A DNA stretch of 64,000 nucleotides from Spongospora subterranea f. sp. subterranea (taxonomy: Eukaryota > Endomyxa: Phytomyxea > Phytomyxea > Plasmodiophorida): assembly GCA_049724395.1 (NCBI GenBank), contig JAUGWO010000217.1, positions 1-64,000 of the forward strand. Reading direction: 5' to 3'. Made by a program: the position numbers and the translations under genes. The notes below the pieces were generated by a model. It searched no databases and was not told the origin of the DNA. It saw nothing but the letters and a program-made list of their open reading frames with translations. This document shows, piece after piece, positions 8,700 through 21,400 of this stretch (within the stretch, counting starts at the first letter, position 1; the number at the start of each line of letters is the position of its first letter).

Positions 8700-11444
8700 A
8701 TGAATACATCGATGGCGCATCCGCATTATAAGGCCAGTGGATGCCCAGATGCCATGGTTGGACGACGACTCTTTGAATGTTTCGCTATTCGTTCCCTCAC
8801 CCAGTCTTGCCCACCGGGCGCCATCGTTCTCTGGGATCTAGCAATAACACTGATCATGCAGAGCGACTCTATTGCAAAGCAGACGACATCGGTTGGTCAA
8901 CGATTTTTACACAGTATAGAACCACTGCACTTTGAGTTTCTCTCGCTTCACGTACAATGCATTGTCAATGAAGCTATAAAGGCTTGTGACACACGCAACC
9001 TATTCGAAGTAGGAAAACCTGGTTCTGTACCTGCTAGCCCAAAAGCAACATTTTCAGCATGGTTGCGCACCCAGCCTGTTGAAAACGGTGTTTCAATTAC
9101 AAAACTTTCATCGGATCGTGCTTCTGTTCCGTTTTTGGCCAAGCTTACGATACCAGTTGGCGAGCCGGCTTTTCAGGTTGCCGCCGTCGGATCGAGCAAA
9201 GCCGACGTGGAGTTGTGTCTGGCTCGTCGAGTTCTCCGATACGTTGGTATTCACAACATTGGCGTTCCATCAATTTCTTCAAGACCATGCTCGCCGGCTT
9301 TCAACGCACCGGCGTCCGTGTCGCTTAAACGCAAACTCTTGGAGAACATTGATGTTCCTTCATCCGTGAAGGCATTGAAAACGGGTAATGTTTCATTTTA
9401 TTTGATTTTTCGCAGTTATTATTTCACTAATGGGCTCAAATTTCCACTTTTTCGTAATCAGTTCTTGTCTGTTTTTTCTCTTCTTGGCCATGGTGTTCAG
9501 TTTTTTTTCTTCAGTTTCCCGGAAAAACAAATCACCAAAAAAAAGCTCCTCTACCTGCTCCCCGCCAGCTGCAGAAACGCTCCTCCCAGTCCATCGTCCT
9601 GCTAAGAAGAAGGCAAAAAATAGCAGATTATGTGAAGTTCCTGCTGTTCTCCCGGCTAATCATATTGTTTCTCCTGTTTTTGGAAAGACTAGCTCTGGAA
9701 CTGCCGCCTCCTCTTGTTCAGTCATTGATACAGTTCAAGATGCCGGTGCGTCAATGAACTGTGGAGAATCGGCAACAACATCAACTCTACCAGGTGCCAG
9801 CGAAGTTTCCAGAAACATTGCTGCAGTTTCAAGCATTCAAACTCCAGTCTCAGATTCTCCTCAACTTCCAAAACAGACAACAGGTATCGATGATATTGCT
9901 TCTAAAGCCGACACGCCAATCGGGGTTCCTCCACCATTTTCAAAAAAACAAAACTCAAAAAAAAATGGAGGATCCGCCTCTGACTCTGAAATGTTTCTTT
10001 CGCTTTCAAAAGAAATTTCAGAAACGAGCAGGGAAAAAACGACCGACCTAGAAATGCCCATCCCTGTCGCTCGGCCAGTTTCAAATGAAATTGTAAACAC
10101 TGCTTCCAGCTCTGGAAATACAATCCCAGTCGTTCATCCGCTTTCCAACGACGTTGCACAAAGGACGCCAAGTGTTTCAAAACCAATTTCTGTCGCCCAA
10201 CCAGGTTTTAAAAAAGCAACCCCCAAGCCTATCGGGACAGGTAACAGTTTGGCGACGACCATGTCACCTGCAACACAAAGAACCTCAACTGCTTCAAACC
10301 CAATTTCTGTCGCCCAATCAGGTTTTAAAAAAGCAACCCCCAAGCCTATCGGGACAGGTAACAGTTTGGCGACGACCATGTCACCTGCAACACAAAGGAC
10401 CTCAACTGCTTCAAACCCAATGTCTGTCGCCCAACCAGTTCTCAAACAATCAACCCCAAAGTTTATCGAGACAGGTAACAGTTTGGCGACGATCACGCCA
10501 CCTACAACACAAAGGACCCCAGATGCTTCAAACCCAATTTGTGTCGGCCAACCACCTCTTCAAAAAGCACCCCCAAAGTCTATCGGGACAGGTAACAGTT
10601 TGGCGACGACCACGCCACCTGCTCGGCTGCAACCAAAGAAGGTTCCTAAAAGTACTGTGACTGCGTCTACCTCTAGAACACATGCTCCACCGCTTCTAAA
10701 TGCATCTGCAGAGAGTGTCGGGAATGAGGTTTTTACGCCAAGGCCCGCCCCCGTTGCAATGGCCGTCCTAAACGGTGTCATCAAAGCTCAATCCGTGTCG
10801 TCAACTACAATCTCTAAACCTAATGCGAAGACAGTTCCTGGCGTGATCAATGCCGTCGTTCACTCCCATGTTAACTCTCCAACGGTGTTACAAGTTTCTC
10901 CACCCAACGATCTCGAAGTTCTATTCGACCTCTTGCCTGCTCTTAGCCCCTCTTTAACTCCTAGTTCCGTACGGCATGCAATCCAGACAATTCCATACGC
11001 TTTTGGTGCCGGTCCTGTACGATATCTTGCTACATTTATCTTACGGCAGCCTCCTGTCCATATCTCATTACCGATTTCTGAAGCGGCAATTACAGAATCC
11101 GATGCCCAAAATGCTGTCGCTCGTCATGTTTTGCGCTATTTGGAGCAGCGACATCCAGCCCCGGTTGCTATTGCTAAGGTATATAGTTGTTATATGTACA
11201 GAGAAGCATTACTTTTGATTTGTTTTAGTGTGAAAAGTCATTGAAGAAGCGTCGTTCAGGGCTTAGACAACAAACTGATGCTGTTAGACCTGTTGTGATC
11301 AACATTCCAGCACCGCCATCGGTTGAGTTCCATGTTGTTCACAATCCATTTGTTCCACCACCTCCATATTCTGTAATTGATGAAGGTCTACATGCATCTT
11401 TCCCTTTGGCGCGCTTTCACGTTATGAACCATCGTCGCGTTTAG
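8700..11444 (+). CDS. dsRNA-binding-domain protein with Ser/Thr/Pro-rich 39-residue repeats
   Basis: Three exons (8700-9384, 9515-11178, 11229-11444) join in phase to 854 residues. Residues about 113-182 fit a double-stranded RNA-binding domain: SPKATFSAWLRTQ (helix 1), FLAKLTIPVGEP (strands), then GSSKADVELCLARRVLRYVG (the SKK-helix 2 position). A weaker second copy near the C-terminus has ATFILRQPPVHISLP then SDAQNAVARHVLRYLEQR. Between them are a basic patch (RPAKKKAKN), probably nuclear targeting, and a long Ser/Thr/Pro-rich linker containing four 39-residue repeats. No catalytic domain is visible, so the role is probably binding structured RNA. The start at 8700 is the first Met of the open frame. 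An exon at 11631 onward may belong to this gene if the last exon is spliced differently. Confidence 0.75.
10183..10625 (+). repeat. In-frame 117-bp (39-residue) tandem repeat, about 4 copies
   Basis: The unit includes KKATPKPIGTGNSLATT and SPATQRTSTASNP. Copies 1 and 2 are nearly identical, while copies 3 and 4 are more diverged. The unit length is a multiple of three, so copy-number change keeps the frame of the dsRNA-binding protein. Confidence 0.9.
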
Positions 11445-11630
11445 CATTTCTGAATCATCCCACTCCCTCTGTTCACCTCAGTTTCGTTTCTCCTATTCTC
11501 AATCCATATCATATTTTGTTCCCTTCTTTCCTGTAATCTATAAGTAAAATTGCTTTAAACACGTATAGTTCTTTCTTCAGTTTGCGTTTACTGGCATCAG
11601 AAACTGAGTTTTAATGCAATGGGTGTCTAG

Positions 11631-12116
11631 ACGCAGAGCGAACTATTGTTGCACTGAAGGCTCGTGCTATGAAGTCACTCCATGCTCACGATGCTGAAAC
11701 ACGCAAGGTGTTATCTGAGGCGCGTTCGTTCCTCGCCAATTTACGTTCGCAGTCGTGTTCTCCAAAATCACAACCTGCATTGCCTCCGCAGCCTACAGCC
11801 GTGGCGCGCTCTTGCCAGGATAAGTTCGTGATTTATCTGGATGACGAAGATTGTGATGATTCTGATATCTCACACTCTGACGGGGACAAGCGATTTGAGC
11901 TAGATCAGCTAAAATCATCCTTATCTCTCTTAAGGTCCCGCTTTTCCTTCTTTGATATGTTCATCACCCTGTTTCACTGATATTTTACTGTTTGCAACTT
12001 TCATCGTCAATGCACTCGATATGTTTTTTCAACTCAGTCATAGGGAGCGCATTGCTAGGGCTGAAGCCTATAGTAAATTAATTCAGGCACCTCCTGCAGA
12101 CGATGGCATCTCATAA
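11631..12116 (+). CDS. Two exons of an acidic, helical protein (may extend the dsRNA-binding gene)
   Basis: After a TCTAG acceptor at 11629-11630 the frame reads AERTIVALKARAMKSLHAHD, then a helix (KVLSEARSFLANLRSQ), a linker rich in Pro, and an acidic patch (YLDDEDCDDSDISHSDGD). A GT donor at about 11934 and an acceptor at about 12040 join in phase to SHRERIARAEAYSKL, ending with TAA at 12114-12116. There is no good start codon, so an upstream exon is needed. The closest is the 3' exon of the preceding gene, whose end contains GT sites that could serve as donors. Family unknown. Confidence 0.45.
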
Positions 12117-14500
12117 AAACTAATTTTCAGAAACCTGCATAGTGACATAGCGTATTCGTTTGTGATATCTTTAGTGAACAAGCTGTGAAACCGAATCGTC
12201 GGCAAGTTCTCACGGTGATTGAACAGTAGAACGAGGCATTTATTAGCTGTACTTCATATACAGTCACCATTATATCAAATTTAGCATATGTATAACAGTC
12301 CAAATCTAACTTAAACTATGGAATCCCTCAAGTGTTATTCTATCTATAATACATACTCATATCAGATTGGTATGGTGGAACTGTTGCACATGACCTTTGG
12401 AGTAATTTCGTCTCCATGCTCTACATACTCATTGCTCTATTTATCTCTCTCAAACCTTACATGAACCAGCGAATGCACACCCAATGATCGAAGAGGGAAT
12501 AACGCATGTAATCATTGAAAGGAATGAAGCATTCAGAAAGCTGAAGAGCAGTTTCCTCCGTGCCAACATTAACTTCCAAGTTTTTCAGTAGAGATAATGT
12601 TAAACTCTATGTAAATCGCTTGCTGTACCATATTTGCTCGAATAAACGTTGATTGGTCAACGTTGATTGGGCCAGATAATCTCCATTTTACTGCACCATT
12701 AACGGTCAATGACCCGAACAAGAGCTATTCCTTTCCCCGACAGTTCAGCCCACACTTGCATAGCCTTTGACCCGTGTCCACACCAACTGCTTCCAGGTTG
12801 AATAATTTGTTGGCACCGTTAAACACAAGAATGAACTTACTTAATGGGACAATAAGTATTTTCACATTTGTGTAGGAGTCAAATAACAGATACTCTTTCG
12901 ATCGCAATACGTGTTGAATAGCGGAGTCTTTCGATTCGAACAGCAATAACGCTCACCAACAGTTTGTTGAATAGACCTTATCAATTGATGTCTCAAATAT
13001 TTGACGGTTTGAGCTTTCGTGTTGATTGGACCGATCTATGTTAAACGGGATTGGTCTACACATTTTGGCCGGCAACCACTCAAATGAATAAGGCACATGT
13101 CATCAATGGACGGCAATCACTCTTGAATAGAGTAGTCAATTAGACGGTTATGGGGAGCAATGATGACCCTTGCCAGACTACCCAGCAATGATAGGTGGGA
13201 TGAACTCAAGAAAATAGAGAACACACACGAAAACCAGATCGATTCTAAAAGACTGTATCAAAAAAAGGGCGACGATATCGCCAAAATTGCCAAGTCATTC
13301 TTCACGTGAGGAAATACCGAATATTTGTCCGATTGGCGGAATACGCAAAGGAAGTTTCGGCCGAAAAACAATTGAAAGCAATTGAGCGTGTTCAAGAAAT
13401 ATTTGGCGAGAGACGTAGAGCGACAAGGACTGATGAGCGACCTGAAGAAGGAGGATACGATAACAGAGCTGAACGACTCAACTGAACATGATAAGAATGA
13501 GGAATACGACGAAAATACCTATAAGATACTGGAGGCATTGATAAAGGTGATATTAGAGTGTGATTAATGAACTGGTGAAAAATCACCAAAATTACACGTC
13601 TCGCGTAATAAATTACTGCAAAATGCGAAATGATCACATATATGCTGTCGCTGGAGCTACACTTGATAGAAAGACTGACAGATTCGTCATCCATTCGTTC
13701 AAATATCAACGAGATTCTAAGATTATCATGGGGTTATGAACAGGTCAGTTATCTTGTATGATCTTTAGCGGGTTCTGCAAATCTTGTTCGACATATCATC
13801 TCGACGACTTAATCCAAGTACAGACCAATATTACCATTCTGGTTGTCATTTTGTTCATCTCAATGCCTGAATTGGACTATCAAACAACATGTTCTGTGTA
13901 CTCTTCTACAATGACAATCAATCATTTGTTTTATAATTTCACTTGTTTCTAGAAGTTTTACAGCGGCAGGTCTATTGCGATAATCACTCGATCCTCAATT
14001 GCCCAGGTATATCAAGTTATCTTGTTGCCTGTCAGCTGTAGAACATGTGTGGATATGTTATTGAGCGAATGCCACGCCATATCGTTATTCAACAACCAAT
14101 AACAGAGAGGTATTGATAATAATAGTGTATTTCGGGGTAAAATGAAGGGAAACTGGTCGGCCCGGTGACATTTCGCTGCGAGCAGACTATCGGGAATGTT
14201 CAAGTTGCGATTCGAAAGGCGATGACCGCCACTGCATTGGAGCTTAACGCAGGTAGCCCTCGAAATCAGTTTAGAGTGACGAGACCTCTGATTTAATCAA
14301 ATGATTTGATTCAGTCTTTCAAACGTCCCCACTGAATGATTTGGATTCAGTGCACTTTATGATCCAGTTTCTTGATCCATTCTTTCCTAGTAATGTACCC
14401 CTGATATTGTCAGTGATCATGGACAATACAGTTTGAGGTGTTCCGCTTTGGCCATCCACGATAACCCCTTTTTATGCTAACTGGCGCAAGATGACGAACA
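12117..14500. other. AT-rich stretch without a recognisable gene
   Basis: Only short frames occur, none with a family signature or consistent splice chain. A charged piece at 13330-13567 (AIERVQEIFGERRRATRTD in one frame) might be a relic but has no neighbours to support it. CAACGTTGATTGG is repeated in tandem near 12650. Confidence 0.5.
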
Positions 14501-14794
14501 GGCGATGTGTGACGACTTCAACTGTAGTCTTGCTCGTCCAAATTCGTGCCGCGGTTGTGCCGTCGTTCCCAGAAATGAAAGGTATACGGGAGGTGAAGGG
14601 TGTCACTCTTGCTGTCCTTCTGGTGAACCCCTCTTGTTTCCCAACATTTTGACTCCAGAGACGAGGTACTCAACACCTTCAAAGTTATGTCACAGATGTT
14701 GATTTTGACACACTTGACAACAAAATACCCTCGCGAAAGATCTTCAGGAGGTTTTCGCTGAACCGTCCCGTGTCACATTTTCAAACTGTCCGTT

Positions 14795-15264
14795 TCAATG
14801 TTCGGAGCGGCATGTGGTGATCAACAGATTCCGACAAGTTTTGAACGATTGAGCACTGGAGTTAGCCCTCGTTATTTCTGGCGTTTTTTGACCTTGGTGC
14901 TGGAAGGCATCACCTTCCATCGCTTGTGCGATTGGGGCCATCCGGGGCTGTACAGGGTGTTGAGAACAGACCAAATTGAATATTCGTTGATGGGATCTTT
15001 GGCCTTGTTCCTCAGCACCATCCACATTAGCTCTGTAAAATCATTGCCCATGTACCTGCTTGGGTTTTATGTGATGATGATGAGAAGCGGAGGTTTATTC
15101 AAAAGTTTTTGTTTGGCCTGATCGCGTTTGAGCTTAAATGCTTCCATTTGCCCCGAGAGTGTTAGCTGCATTGTCTGGGTTGCAATTAGGGCCATCAAAT
15201 ATCCGATGTCTACTCTGGAATTTTGATGGCAACTCATTGCAAACGCCTTCAGCATCGTTTCCAA
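14795..15264 (-). CDS. Possible minus-strand exons, unidentified
   Basis: An open piece at 15067-15264 begins METMLKAFAMSCHQNSR and runs into a Lys/Gln-rich helix (FKLKRDQAKQKLL). A second piece at 14795-15025 follows after an AG acceptor near 15025. No domain is recognised and the reading frame of the second piece is uncertain. It lies downstream of the lectin-domain gene on the same strand and could be a separate small gene. Confidence 0.25.
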
Positions 15265-15527
15265 GTATCACCCATGTGTCCTTTACTTGTCATGAGCCCG
15301 ATACCACAATTAACAACATGTTGGAACTATGGTTTTTGTGTAATTGAAACCCAAATGGCCATTGAGGACGACGCATTGCCAATCATTATGATGACTGATA
15401 TGATTGAATATGACACCAGAGGATGAACATCACCATAATATATTATCATTCGGAATCATCAACTCTCCTTAGCACTTCAAGAAAGAAAATCAATATTTGT
15501 TATATTAATAATATATTGAACAAATGA

Positions 15528-15929
15528 TTAATCACTTATTGTATAATCTTCTGAATCTGTAATAGCTCCTTGGCCAAACTTATCACGGGCGCCATGCTGT
15601 AGTCTCATCATCCGAACTCGATGGAGTCGTAACGGCTGGGGTTCACACATTGAATCATCGGAGATGGTGTCGTCCATTGTTTGATGAGCAGTGATGTCAA
15701 CATGAGCTGGACCCAGGGGGACGTCCCAAGGTCCATGATGAAGCTGGCTCGAGCGTAAAACCGCACCCTTAGCAACATTCTCGCGGGATGCGTCTTCGAC
15801 TGAATACCTCTGCTGTAAGTTGGCTGGAATGAATCCCTTGACAATGTCGAGATTCTGTGCGACTTCTGACGAGATACCACGAGGGAGGTCAATAACACTA
15901 TATGGTCGAGGAATAATGTTGGTCCCCAT
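15528..15929 (-). other. Open frame overlapping the 3' end of the lectin membrane gene; possible alternative tail
   Basis: The frame starting MGTNIIPRPYSVIDLPRG overlaps the last codons of the lectin-domain gene by 32 bp in another frame and runs 133 residues with ordinary composition. An intron-like stretch (GTAACC to ACCAG, about 66 bp) lies just upstream, but its phase does not lead into this frame. It could be an alternative cytoplasmic tail, a separate ORF or chance. Confidence 0.25.
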
Positions 15930-17945
15930 GCTGGTCGGTGTGTAGCTTAGAACGGATCTCGAACTTATTCGAGAATGAGGCAGTTAACGGGTTACGATGA
16001 TCGGTGCCGAGCCCAACCGGGCCGTTGATGAGGTCCGAAGTGTCGAGGACAGGCGATTTGGCGTTCGTGTTCATTTCGGATCCAGGTATGGGATGAGATC
16101 GCCAGCATTTCAGTAGGACGATCACGACAACGATTGTTGGAATGAGGGTGGCCAATACAAGAATCGCGATCAATGTTCCTGATAGGGATTCATCATCAAC
16201 GGAGTTCAGAGCGGAATGCATCGTATCGCCATTGGCACAAGCCTCAGTTTCGGTGACGACAGCGATATAATACGTTGAACATGAGAGAATACGAACCGAC
16301 TTGATGGTAATGGCAACAGGTGGTTGAGATGCAGTTGACAATAACGGAATGGCGCGAGCAGCACTGTTTGGCTTCTGCATCTCAGCAGCGAAACGAGTGG
16401 CGATGTCTTTCCCATCAGAATCAGGCGGATTGGGTAGGATTGCCAATGACAGTATGATTGAACGCGAATCCGGTCCATCCTGTAAACTAATGGACGCGAG
16501 TAAGTCAGGAGAAATGTTGAGAGCGCTAGCGAGATCCTGAGTAAAATATCGTTGCGACGACAAGGTCTGCTGATCTTGTGAAGGAAATAGCATGATCGAC
16601 ACTAAATAACCATTGACGATCTCTCCGGACGCGTGATTTATCGTAGGTGATCTACATCAATCACAGCATGGCATTAATTTTTTTCATCTTCATATTCAAA
16701 TTCCAGAATTACGAATATTAATCCATATTGCCTGGAAACATCACCCTTGATGAAAACAACAGTAAAATCAATCCAATAACTGACGTTGATCAATCTCGAA
16801 ATGCGCAAGAACCTTTCGCTAACCGAATCAATGAACTCAGAACTCGAATCTCAAAGCAGGAAAAAAAGACACTAAATATCTCCAAACCAATCATATATCA
16901 AACAGCAATCGGGAGTAAGTACCTTGCAGTGAAATTGGCCGACACATCAAGCAAAGTCCTGTTAACGATATTGTCAGGAAACCGCGTTGGAAATCCGCAC
17001 AACTTACGTAGGAGGCATTTGACAGGTCATGATAACTGAGAGCGACATTGGAGCTGGCCCACACGCCATAGGAGCAGCGAGGCCATAATCGTCATGTGAA
17101 ATGGGAAGGCGACATGATCGCATGCCCAGGCAATCACTAGTTAATCGTGACACTGATTGACCTGCGTTACATGTCGAATTGACAGTGAAACGCGGGAACA
17201 CGCCGTGTGGACGACCATATGACGCAAAATCAACGGAACTGATAACCAACTGTGAGGGACATGTCACGTTGATTGGTTGAGACATTGCAAATGCGGTCCC
17301 TCCGATCTGAGCTCCGGATTGCGCCACGAAACTTCGCGGTGATGTTGCACTTAACGTTCGAATGGCGCCCAACGATAGTGCCGCAGAATGGTACGTCAAC
17401 TCGGTCAAGTAAATGGGCGAGGACGGGTCGGGAATATGAGCAGTCGCCGACTTGAACAAGACCATATCGCCTGACAGTGAAAACGTGGCTTGGGCGATTT
17501 CCGATGCGCCGCCACTGGAGACGTATATTGTAATATTGCGACGAGCTCCATTGGTTATGGTTATCGCAATGAACACCCAACAATCTAATTCTGGGATGTT
17601 TGGCCCGTCGAAGGTTTCATAGCCATTGCCTGAGATGGTTGTCGATAAATTCACGCTTAACTGATTAGTTTTTCGTGCGAATACTGAAGGGGCAAGGTGT
17701 CTTGGGCCCACATTTGATTCCACTGAAAATAGAACACGGTCCTGACTCGATGGAGGTGTTTTAGACGGAAGGAATACCCAGGAGGACCAACTGATTGATA
17801 AGCCGCTCTGCGACCTAATTCCATCGTAGAGGGTAGTACGATTTCTGGCAGGGTGTAATGGGTCGGTGACTAAAACTATTGAGCCAGCGATTGCGGCGAT
17901 TAACGCCATCTCTATGATCAGGAGCTCATACCATCTCTTCGCCAT
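15898..17945 (-). CDS. Membrane protein with LamG-like and SUEL-type galactose/rhamnose-binding lectin domains
   Basis: Three exons (17008-17945, 16923-16958, 15898-16651) join in phase. The ATG at 17945 is followed at once by a signal-anchor helix (LLIIEMALIAAIAGSIVLV). A concanavalin/LamG-like jelly-roll region follows (CWVFIAITITNGARRNITIY; then YLTELTYHSAALSLGAIRTL). Next is a SUEL-type lectin domain: VISSVDFASYGRPHG, STCNAGQS, DCLGMRSCRLPIS, ending SLSVIMTC, with cysteines in the usual order. The small second exon gives LLDVSANFTAR. The last exon carries a membrane-proximal domain (YFTQDLASALNISPDLLASI), a second transmembrane helix (LIAILVLATLIPTIVVVIVL) and a short tail. It is probably a surface glycan-binding receptor or adhesin, with the sugar-binding domains outside the cell. 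Ligand and partners are unknown. Confidence 0.75.
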
Positions 17946-18429
17946 GCCGTCTCCATCAGCGAGAAAATTTAGCCCCTTTTCCACAGCATTTCGACTGTTC
18001 AACAGCACAATGGTACATTGTTCGATCCGCAAACCATCTTTGGCACAAAATATCTCCGTCAATCAGTTATCCTTCTCTCCACAGAATCTAGATTAAGATA
18101 CTATTGCTTGAGGGTTTATTCGACACAAACTCGCTAATATTGTAGTTCTGGAAATTTTCACACCGTCAAACGATTCTGGAGTTTAACTCAATGGTACTCT
18201 CGCGCCTGGTATTGCAAATACCAAAGCGCTGTAAAAATAAAGTTGGTCGTGTGATAATGAGACAAGGGTGTTTGATGTCTGGGGCCATATTTCAATTAGG
18301 ATAGGCCATAAGTGCGATAGGTCGTCACTCGTGATAAGAGAGTGTAAACGACGAGCGGTGTTGGTCAGGGATCGTTAAAAGTGCGAGATGGCGATCTGAC
18401 TGTTGGCGCATCGCCGACCCTGTACGACC

Positions 18430-21400
18430 ATGCTTGCGCTTGGCAGCGATTCGATTGACCGCTTGACCGGAGGTCAAGTAATCACTGATTTGAAATCTGC
18501 TGTTAAAGAGTAATTTACTGGCAGGTTTTTAATCCTATAATGACAGTCGTTTTCCTGCAGGCTTGTCGAGAACTCCCTGGATGCTGGTAAATAACTCAAC
18601 ATGTCCCCCATCAGTTTTAATGTCTTCAATCATCGGTCTGGGCCATGCTCTATGTTCTCCAGACCTTACCTTTCCAACAAACGGTGGCGCTTATCGGTTA
18701 ATATATGGTTCAGGCGCCGTCCGTATCGATGTCCGACTTACCCAGAACGGAGTATCACAGATTGTTGTAACTGATGACGGTGAAGGTATTGAAATATCGG
18801 ATCGCGATATGCTCGTTCAAAGGTTTTTGGATGTTTTTTTTTCTTCTGTTTATGCTTTTCCCTCAATTTGTCGCTCCACAGGCATTGCACATCGAAGCTG
18901 AGAAGTTTTGACGATTTGCAGAAAGTGACGAGTTTCGGATTTCGTGGGGAAGCGTTAGCGGCATTATGTGCACTCTCAGGATCATTCCAGGTAGCATATT
19001 CATATTATCGAGCACAACTAATAGATTCCGTTCGATCACACGTTCGTCTAGGTCATCACAAGGTCCAGATCCGACTCCGTTGGGGAAATGATTCAATATC
19101 GAAAAGATGGATCCGTGGCTAGCCGACAATCAGCCGGCCGTTCCATTGGCACTACAATCACAATACATGGTCTGTCTGTTCCAGATAACTGCTCTATTGT
19201 CGTAACGTTCATTGGTCAGATTTATTTGCGACTTTACCTGTTCGTCGTCAGGCGTTCATAAAAAATATCAAGCGTCAGGTCGCTGCGGCCATTGTTTCGC
19301 TGCAATCGTACGCGTTGCTGTCGGCGGTTCGATGCGGCTCAACGGTTGACGACGCATCGGCGCGAATCACAATGTGGTCTGACGGAAGATGCATCTTGAA
19401 GAGCACGTCCGGTAGTGGACCCATGGCTCCTGTATCGTCGATGTTCGGTAGTGATCAGGCTGCACAAATTCAATTAGGTCTAGTCTGTTTCATCACTTAT
19501 CGCACACGCTGGAACTACATTCGCCCCGGTTTTCTTCTTGCGGGATTGTGTTTTGTGTTCCATTTTCAAATTTCACGTTTGTATTATTGTCATTCTGTCC
19601 AAGAGTTCAAGGTCTATGTAGTATCAAATGTTTTCATTTTGATACTGAGCTGAGCGGGGATGCAGAATTCCAGTTTCTAATTACGATGTCACAGTGGATA
19701 TTGCATTGTCAGATGCCGTTCGAATCAGTGGATGGATCAGCAAACCTGTTGGACATTCAGGAGGCAACGTTGCCGGTCGTTCTGCTGCTGACCGCCAGTT
19801 CTGGGGTGTCAATCGCCGACCCGTTGATTTGTCCGCTTTCTCAAAAGCCCTGAACACCTCTTTTCGCAGCGCCATAACGTATTATCATCATTCATTTGTC
19901 GTTTCGGTTGCCTTTGTCACTATCCGCTTTAACTTTCGGCTGTTTTGCTTTCTATGACCCTCCCAGTTTTTCTCAAACTCCCTATTTTTTATAACACTTG
20001 TTTTGCTGAGGAATCGAAGGATTTCACAAAAAATGATTGCTTATTCCGCACACACTGAAACGTCTCTAGATGCAAATCAAGATATCCTGTTTTCGTGCTG
20101 AATTTAACCCTGCCCACTGACACTTACGATATCAATGTAACACCTGACAAGCGTGTTTGTCTGTTACACGATGCCGGCACGCTATTAGAAAAGTTCAGCT
20201 CCTGGGCAGAGGAATTATACGCTATACCAAACTCGGCACTATTTGAAACATCTCAAACACGGGTAATGCTGCATAGTATTCGGCCTTTGGCGTTCTTAAA
20301 ATGACGTGTGTTTAGATTGCCGTAAGGTCGCCAAGTCATAATTCAGAACCAGTTCGCCGCCTTAACATTGCTCGTAATGTGAGGTCCAGGTTTCATATAC
20401 TACGCAAGGATGTTGATCTTGATTTAGATGATGGTTTCTGACGATACCAATGAAGAGGGGGTTCCTTCAGTTGTTGACCCTAAATCGGGCACAAAACGTG
20501 GTCAGGTATTCAAATATTCCCTTCTTTAAGAAGTTTGTCAATTACCTCCGGCTTAGAACGCTGCATGTGCAATTGGCGATGCTAGATCGTCACCCGCTTC
20601 ATTATTTGGAAGAGCCGTTGCAGGGAATAAAGCCAACCATGAAGTCCGCTCGTTGTCAAACTTAACACAATTTTCTTTAATCCACTCTTTAGGAAAATTC
20701 TCTTGGGTTTGATCCAATGCCGGGGGACTCGATTCCTCACAACGTGAACGCTGTGTGCGTGGACGTTCTCCAGGCAATTACCGTTTGATTTTACAATGTA
20801 TCATGCTGATCAGTTCGGTAGGCTGATGATAGTGCAGGACTATCCGAGAATGATTTCGATGGCGATCACTTGATTTATCAGGATGATGTGGCGCGTGGTC
20901 CAAAGCGTGCACTAGCGGTATTACTACCTCAATTTTTCACCTGCCAGAGATTTGATATTGTATTTCGCATCAGATACAACGGCGCTCTCATTTCGACAAC
21001 ATCGTTGTTGGCAACGATCATCTTCAGGGTGGTTCGTCTGGTGACGTTCATTCTATGTTGATATCTGCGTTTTCTGACAAACCGTCAGATTTATCAATGT
21101 GTCCCGAAGACATTAATGATACCGTGGTTCCTTTCGTTCGTGCATACCACCGTGCTAATGGAAACCCCATATCAGCAGCAGTTTCCAATCGCGATCGTGA
21201 ATCATTGAATGAAAACCAAAGTAAAAACGCCACCCCTACAATTTTTATCAACCCGACTGTTAACACAGTATTTCACATAAGGACCACAAAGTGTGGCCGC
21301 ACCCTCGACAGATCGTGAATTCAATTCAGATTGTTATGCGGTTCGTTCTCAAAGTACGTGCCTTTCAATCGGCCTTTTCAAAATCATCTGTAATTGACCG

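Noticed and set aside
9861-10784. Minus-strand ORFs across the repeat part of the dsRNA-binding gene
   Set aside because: They mirror the 117-bp coding repeat; the plus frame has the domain, splice sites and composition.
14505-14702. Cys-rich 65-codon plus ORF, considered as a secreted small protein
   Set aside because: No signal peptide, no regular cysteine spacing, and no supporting splice or neighbour evidence.
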